The notes under the pieces are model-generated. The model searched no databases, was not told where the DNA came from, and saw only the letters and a program-made list of their open reading frames with translations. Positions 5,481-9,459 of a stretch of DNA of 9,459 bases are shown here, in pieces. The translations under genes were made by a program, and so were the position numbers. Source of the DNA: Oscillospiraceae bacterium (GTDB lineage: Bacteria > Bacillota > Clostridia > Oscillospirales > Ruminococcaceae); assembly GCA_003445125.1 (NCBI GenBank), contig DLVP01000013.1, forward strand, positions 24,933-34,391, in the 5' to 3' direction. Within the stretch, counting starts at the first letter, position 1, and every line of letters starts with the position of its first letter.

Positions 5481-6079
5481 ACGCGTTCCTTGTGAAAAAG
5501 CTTTTCGAGCAGCTCGACCAGATAGAATTTCACTCGGAAGGACTCACCGCCCTTCACAAGCGTTTCTCCCGATTCGGAGAGAATTTCCTTCAGCTCTTTT
5601 TCGTCCATGGCGCTGTTCACACACAGCGGCGGGAACAGCACGCACCACCAGTTTTTCCCTTCGGCTTTCCCGATGGTCAGACGCACGGCGTCGTAGGTGC
5701 CGGCGGGGAGGGTGTAGTCGCCGTAAAAACGGGTGTCAAACCACATACGGCACACTTCGGCGGAAACCGCGTCGTCACAGCCGTTTTCGGAAAGCTCGTC
5801 CTCGGCAAGACGGCACAGACGGTCCAGCGAAGCGGCAGCGTCGCGCTTGGCGGCGTCGAGATTTTTTTCGGCGGAGAACAAATCTTCCGTTTCTGCTAAG
5901 ATACGGTCGCGGACCTTGAGCTTGAGCGCCTGATCCTCGGGAGAATCGGAATTGGCGATGATGTGCAGACGCAGCACTTCTCCATGCAGTGCCTCGCAGT
6001 CGTCGGCAAAGACACTCAGAGAAGAAAGGGCGATGCTGAGAAGAATACCGCACAGGGCGGCGATTTCGATGCGTTTCAT
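5477..6079 (-). CDS. spoIIR: Stage II sporulation protein R
   Basis: A 200-residue secreted protein: signal peptide 1-25 (cleavage likely after VFA), then the family hallmark LRLHIIANSDSPEDQALKLK (36-55) followed by VRD, the FYGDYTLPAGTYDAVRLTIG block (118-137) and GKNWWCVLFPPLC (141-153). In Bacillus, SpoIIR is made in the forespore under sigma-F, is secreted into the intermembrane space and activates the mother-cell protease SpoIIGA, which processes pro-sigma-E. The start is ATG 6079 with AGGAG about 9 nt upstream; the frame extends to 6166, but that part holds the promoter and repeats. It is the first gene of a two-gene operon with the LCP-like gene, and divergent from polA. Confidence 0.93.
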   Translation of the reverse strand: MKRIEIAALCGILLSIALSSLSVFADDCEALHGEVLRLHIIANSDSPEDQALKLKVRDRILAETEDLFSAEKNLDAAKRDAAASLDRLCRLAEDELSENGCDDAVSAEVCRMWFDTRFYGDYTLPAGTYDAVRLTIGKAEGKNWWCVLFPPLCVNSAMDEKELKEILSESGETLVKGGESFRVKFYLVELLEKLFHKERV

Positions 6080-6104
6080 GTTGTCACTCTCCTGTTCGCA
6101 GGAA

Positions 6105-6132
6105 AGTATACCCAATCGAAAAGAAAATATGC
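6105..6132 (-). promoter_or_regulatory. Sigma-F-like promoter of spoIIR
   Basis: On the minus strand GCATA (6128-6132) is followed after 14 bp by GGGTATACT (6105-6113), which fits the sigma-F pattern GYATA ... GGNNANANT at every fixed -10 position; the spacer is about one base shorter than usually quoted. TATACT could also serve sigma-A, but the -35 for that reading (TGCATA, 17 bp away) is poor. Sigma-F control is the known mode for spoIIR. Confidence 0.6.
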
Positions 6133-6183
6133 AAAAAGACTGAATTTTCGGAAAGAAAATATGCAAAAAGACTGTACTTTCGG
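6120..6183. repeat. Two tandem copies of a 32-bp unit between spoIIR and polA
   Basis: Positions 6120-6151 and 6152-6183 are direct repeats, 30 of 32 identical; the first 23 bases (AAAGAAAATATGCAAAAAGA then CTG) are fully identical. Each unit contains TATGC, the complement of the GCATA -35 element of the spoIIR promoter, so the -35 region is duplicated upstream. Confidence 0.92.
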
Positions 6184-6193
6184 GAGGAAAATG

Positions 6194-6202
6194 TGGTAAA
6201 AT
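6194..6202 (+). promoter_or_regulatory. polA: Extended -10 promoter element of polA
   Basis: TGGTAAAAT (TGN plus a TAAAAT -10 box) lies 33 bp before the polA start. The -35 position reads GTACTT or TGTACT and is a poor match, so an extended -10 promoter is inferred. The same TGTGGTAWAAT form occurs before glgB. Confidence 0.5.
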
Positions 6203-6235
6203 AAAAAGAGACGTTACGAAAGGCGGAAAAAGCCC

Positions 6236-8824
6236 ATGAAACTATTGGTCATTGACGGAAACAGCGTGCTCAACCGCGCGTTTTACGGAATCAAACTGCT
6301 CTCCACCCACGACGGGATGTTTACCAATGCAATTTTCGGATTTCTGAATATTCTGCTGAATCTCTCCGAGGAATGTAAACCCGACGCGACGGCAATCACC
6401 TTCGATGTCAAAGCGCCGACCTTCCGGCATGAGTTTGACGCCGCCTATAAGGCAACGCGCAAACCCATGCCCGCGGAGCTTCTGATGCAGGTGCAGCCGC
6501 TGAAGGAACTGCTGGGGACGCTCGGCTATGTGATGGTGGAAAAAGCGGGATATGAGGCGGACGATCTGATCGGAACGCTGGCGGCGGCGTGCGAAGCACG
6601 GGGCGACGACTGCGTGATTGCGACGGGAGACCGCGACAGCCTGCAATTGATTTCCCCGCACGTCAGCGTGCGGCTGACCGCGACGTTTTCGGGCAAGAGC
6701 CAGTCTACGGTGTACGGCGAACGCGAGTTTTTTGAAAAATACGGCACCGCACCGGAGCATCTGATCGATATCAAAGCCCTCATGGGCGACAGCTCGGACA
6801 ATGTGCCGGGCGTGGCGGGAATCGGAGAAAAAACGGCACTGCAGCTGATCGGAAAATATCAGACCATCGAGAATATTTACGAACAACTGGACACGCTGGA
6901 AGCCACCGCTTCGGTGAAAAACAAGCTGGCGGCGGGAAAGGACGCGGCGTTTCGCAGTAAATATCTTGTAACTATCCGCAGGGATGTCCCCATGGACACC
7001 GACCCGGAGCATTACCGCAAGCGCCCGATGGATCGCGCGGAGGCATACCGTCAGTTTATGAAACTGGAAATGCCGTCGATGATCCAGCGGCTGAATCTGT
7101 GGGACGCCGCCGAAGCCGCCGCGCCGCAGGAACAGGAGAAAAAGAAATTTCACGTTTGCCGGCTGACCGAAGAAACCGCCGCCGAACTGCAAAAAGAGGA
7201 ACGCCTGTGTGCGCACGCGGTGTTTTCGGAGGATTCTCCCGTGTTCGTCAGCTTTGTCGGAGCGGAGCGGGCGTGGATTGCCGAGCATCCGAATGCTGCG
7301 TTTATACAAAAAGTTTTGTTGCCTTTTCACGGGAGCTTTGTGACCGACGACTGCAAAAAATGGTACAAATGGGCGCTGAAAGAAAAAATCACCCTGCCGG
7401 AAGTGACGTTCGATGTGGTGCTTTCGGCATACCTGACCGATCCGTCCCAGACGGACTATTCCCTGGAAAAAATTCTCCTCATGCACACGACCCCGGCGAC
7501 AGATTTTGACAATGAAAATGTTGAAAACTATGTTGAAAGTGTGAAAAACTCGCTTTCTTTGCCCGCCTTGGCAGACACTCTTTCTGCACAAATCGACAAA
7601 AACGAACAACATTCGCTTCTGTGCGACATGGAAATTCCTCTCGCCGAGGTGTTGTCGGATATGGAGCTCTGCGGATTTTCGATCGACACCGACGCCGTGA
7701 AAGCGTTCGGGGAAGAACTGACCGAACGGATCGATCGGCTGGAGGAGGAAATTTATGAAACCTGCGGAGAACGGTTCAATATCAACTCTCCGAAACAGCT
7801 GGGCGATATACTGTTTGTAAAAATGGCGCTGCCGGGACAGAAAAAAACCAAATCTGGATTTTCCACCAACGCGGAGGTGCTGGAACGACTGCGCGGAGAG
7901 CATCCCGCCGTGGATCGGGTGCTGGAATACCGCAAGCTCACCAAACTGAAATCCACCTATGTGGACGGGCTTCTCAAGGCGGTGCGTGCGGACGGCAAAA
8001 TCCATACCACTTTCAACCAGACCGAAACCCGCACGGGACGGATCAGCTCGCTGGAGCCGAATATGCAGAACATCCCCGTGCGCACCGAAGAGGGAAGCCG
8101 CCTGCGGGCGTTTTTCCACGCAAGCGAAGGGTGCTTGCTGGCGGATGCGGACTATTCGCAGATCGAACTTCGCGTGTTGGCGGCGTTGGCGGACGACCGC
8201 AACATGATTGCGGCGTTTCGTGACGGGAAGGATATTCATACGGCGACGGCGGCGCAGGTATTCGGACTGCCCGAAGAATTCATCACACCGCAGCTGAGAA
8301 GCCGCGCCAAAGCGGTCAACTTCGGCATTGTGTACGGCATCGGCGCGTTCTCGCTGTCGAAGGACATCGGCGTCTCGGTGAAGGAAGCGGATTCGTATAT
8401 CCGCGGATATCTGAACACGTACAGCGGCGTGGATCGGTATATGAAGCACGTCGTGGAACAGGCAGCGGCAGACGGATATGTGACGACGCTGTTTCACCGC
8501 CGGCGGTATTTGCCGGAGCTGAAATCGTCGAATCATATGGTGAAAGCGGCGGGAGAGCGCATGGCGCGCAATACGCCGATTCAGGGGACGGCGGCGGACA
8601 TCATCAAAATCGCGATGGTGAAGGTGTACCGTCGGCTGAAAGCGGAAAAAATGGCGTCGAAGCTGATCATGCAGGTGCACGACGAATTGATTCTGGAATG
8701 TCCCCAGGCGGAACTTTCGCGGGCGGAGGCACTGCTGAAGGAAGAAATGGAACACGCGGTTGCACTTTCGGTGGCAATGTCAGTGGAGGTTTCAAGCGGG
8801 AAAACGTGGCTGGAAGCGAAATAA
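6236..8824 (+). CDS. polA: DNA polymerase I
   Basis: A full-length 862-residue family A polymerase, which fills gaps and removes RNA primers during replication and repair. The 5'-3' exonuclease domain (1-about 290) shows LVIDGNS with Asp7, EADDLIGTLA, ATGDRDSLQLI and GDSSDNVPGVAGIGEKTA (helix-hairpin-helix). The middle domain (about 310-470) keeps the fold outline (FDVVLSAYLTDPSQTDYSLE), but the first proofreading motif DxE is replaced by a sequence reading AHAVFSED, so 3'-5' exonuclease activity is probably absent, as in Bacillus PolA. The polymerase domain has motif A DYSQIELR (Asp639), motif B R688...K692...F696...Y700 in RSRAKAVNFGIVYG, and motif C VHDE (Asp816, Glu817). F696 is the position that usually disfavours dideoxynucleotides. 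The ribosome binding site is AAAGGCGG (6219-6226), 9 nt before ATG. Confidence 0.97.
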   Translation: MKLLVIDGNSVLNRAFYGIKLLSTHDGMFTNAIFGFLNILLNLSEECKPDATAITFDVKAPTFRHEFDAAYKATRKPMPAELLMQVQPLKELLGTLGYVMVEKAGYEADDLIGTLAAACEARGDDCVIATGDRDSLQLISPHVSVRLTATFSGKSQSTVYGEREFFEKYGTAPEHLIDIKALMGDSSDNVPGVAGIGEKTALQLIGKYQTIENIYEQLDTLEATASVKNKLAAGKDAAFRSKYLVTIRRDVPMDTDPEHYRKRPMDRAEAYRQFMKLEMPSMIQRLNLWDAAEAAAPQEQEKKKFHVCRLTEETAAELQKEERLCAHAVFSEDSPVFVSFVGAERAWIAEHPNAAFIQKVLLPFHGSFVTDDCKKWYKWALKEKITLPEVTFDVVLSAYLTDPSQTDYSLEKILLMHTTPATDFDNENVENYVESVKNSLSLPALADTLSAQIDKNEQHSLLCDMEIPLAEVLSDMELCGFSIDTDAVKAFGEELTERIDRLEEEIYETCGERFNINSPKQLGDILFVKMALPGQKKTKSGFSTNAEVLERLRGEHPAVDRVLEYRKLTKLKSTYVDGLLKAVRADGKIHTTFNQTETRTGRISSLEPNMQNIPVRTEEGSRLRAFFHASEGCLLADADYSQIELRVLAALADDRNMIAAFRDGKDIHTATAAQVFGLPEEFITPQLRSRAKAVNFGIVYGIGAFSLSKDIGVSVKEADSYIRGYLNTYSGVDRYMKHVVEQAAADGYVTTLFHRRRYLPELKSSNHMVKAAGERMARNTPIQGTAADIIKIAMVKVYRRLKAEKMASKLIMQVHDELILECPQAELSRAEALLKEEMEHAVALSVAMSVEVSSGKTWLEAK

Positions 8825-8960
8825 AATTCCGCCGAAGATCAAAAACGACAGGAATTGCGGAAAAAGTGTGATATACTGCCAAAGAGACCGATTTTCTGTT
8901 TTGACTAAAAAAACGGAAGAAAAGTTGTGCAGTTTTACGGGAAAAATCCCGTCTTAAGGA
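8825..8960. other. Noncoding gap after polA with weak signals
   Basis: No gene is seen. A 6-bp hairpin ACGGGA/TCCCGT (8937-8942 with 8947-8952, loop of four A) is not followed by a T-run, so it is a poor terminator, and no better one follows polA. TGATATACT (8869-8877) looks like an extended -10 element but has no -35; it could add a second, distal promoter for glgB. Confidence 0.4.
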
Positions 8961-8989
8961 TTGCAGTTTTTACAAAATTGTGGTATAAT
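8961..8989 (+). promoter_or_regulatory. glgB: Sigma-A promoter of glgB
   Basis: TTGCAG (8961-8966) and TATAAT (8984-8989) have a 17-bp spacer, with TGG directly before the -10 box (extended -10). Transcription should start near 8996, giving an AT-rich leader of about 54 nt. Confidence 0.85.
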
Positions 8990-9049
8990 ATAAAAAACAG
9001 AAAATTTAAACCAAAGAATTGTATATTTTTAACAAAAGGTGCAGCGCGT

Positions 9050-9459
9050 ATGAAACAAAAAAATCAAAATGAACATCTGTATTTTTTTCACGAGGGAACC
9101 GAAACCCACGCGTATGAGTGGCTGGGTTCGCACTTTGACGGAGAGGAAGCGGTTTTCCGCGTCTGGGCGCCCCATGCCGCGTCGGTTTCTCTGGTAGGGG
9201 ATTTCAACGGTTGGGATCTGTCAAAGACGCCGATGGAGGAAAAGGACGGCATCTGGGAAGTGCGGGTAAAGGGACTTGCTCACGGGGCATTGTATAAATA
9301 CGCCGTCACGGGACAAAACGGGATCACGACGATGAAAGCCGACCCGTATGCCGTTCACGCACAGACACCGCCGGAAACGGCATCGGTGCTGTATAAGATG
9401 AAACCTTTTTCGTGGGGCGATGACGCGTGGATGAAAAAACGGCGGGAAACGAACATATA
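9050..9459 (+). CDS. glgB: 1,4-alpha-glucan branching enzyme, N-terminal part (partial)
   Basis: The first 136 codons are visible before the right edge. The protein starts with a short polar segment, then HLYFFHEGTETHAYEWLGSH (9-28), typical of GlgB, and a CBM48 (isoamylase N-terminal) domain with VFRVWAPHAASVSLVGDFNG (35-54) followed by WD, then GIWEVRVKGLAHGALYKYAV and ADPYAVHAQTPPETASVLYK. GlgB makes the alpha-1,6 branches of glycogen in the cytosol by cutting and transferring alpha-1,4 chains; its GH13 catalytic domain lies outside the window. The ribosome binding site AAAAGGTG (9034-9041) lies 8 nt before ATG 9050. The gene has its own promoter. Other CBM48 enzymes (pullulanase, trehalohydrolase) are less likely given the HEGT..YE.LG.H start. 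Confidence 0.9.
   Translation, partial: MKQKNQNEHLYFFHEGTETHAYEWLGSHFDGEEAVFRVWAPHAASVSLVGDFNGWDLSKTPMEEKDGIWEVRVKGLAHGALYKYAVTGQNGITTMKADPYAVHAQTPPETASVLYKMKPFSWGDDAWMKKRRETNI

Noticed and set aside
6242..8755. A very long open frame (837 codons) on the minus strand opposite polA
   Set aside because: It mirrors the polA codon pattern, has an Arg/His/Phe/Gln-rich composition without recognisable motifs, and polA has complete catalytic motifs. Open antisense frames are common opposite GC-rich genes.
8760..8957. Small open frame overlapping the end of polA
   Set aside because: Mostly inside polA in another frame, without a ribosome binding site or recognisable protein features.

Overview
The window looks like chromosomal DNA from a moderately GC-rich, endospore-forming Firmicute, most likely a Clostridia lineage of the Oscillospiraceae/Ruminococcaceae type. 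This rests on the sporulation gene spoIIR, AGGAGG-type ribosome binding sites before most genes, TTGACA/TATAAT-type promoters with AT-rich intergenic gaps, and the protein families present. No rRNA, tRNA, insertion sequence, phage gene or CRISPR array was seen.

Left part (1-2151). A pyridoxal/pyridoxamine kinase gene runs off the left edge on the minus strand behind a clear promoter that contains palindromes. An AT-rich gap follows, then a small YtxH-like membrane protein gene (+) with a hairpin terminator. Facing it on the minus strand is a two-gene unit: a carbohydrate-binding family 9-like protein followed by a 46-residue membrane peptide. Divergent from that unit is a cytidylate kinase-like protein (+).

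Middle part (2123-4565). A compact minus-strand operon, vanW - dltA - dltC, has overlapping genes and a perfect consensus sigma-A promoter (TTGACA, 17 bp, TATAAT). DltA and DltC are the cytoplasmic half of the D-alanylation machinery: DltA activates D-alanine and loads it on the carrier DltC. The membrane half, DltB and DltD, is not present here, and a cytoplasmic VanW-family protein of unknown function takes the lead position instead. This is the most interesting arrangement in the window. The dltC end overlaps the end of the convergent kinase-like gene by 29 bp.

Right part (4618-9459). A second minus-strand operon, spoIIR followed by a degenerate LytR-CpsA-Psr (LCP)-like membrane protein, is joined by an ATGA overlap and closed by a strong terminator. 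SpoIIR is the forespore signal that triggers pro-sigma-E processing, and a sigma-F-like promoter lies before it. Its upstream region holds two tandem 32-bp repeats and is shared with the divergent polA gene (complete DNA polymerase I, proofreading site apparently lost). After polA, a gap with a strong sigma-A promoter leads to the 5' end of glgB (glycogen branching enzyme), cut by the right edge.
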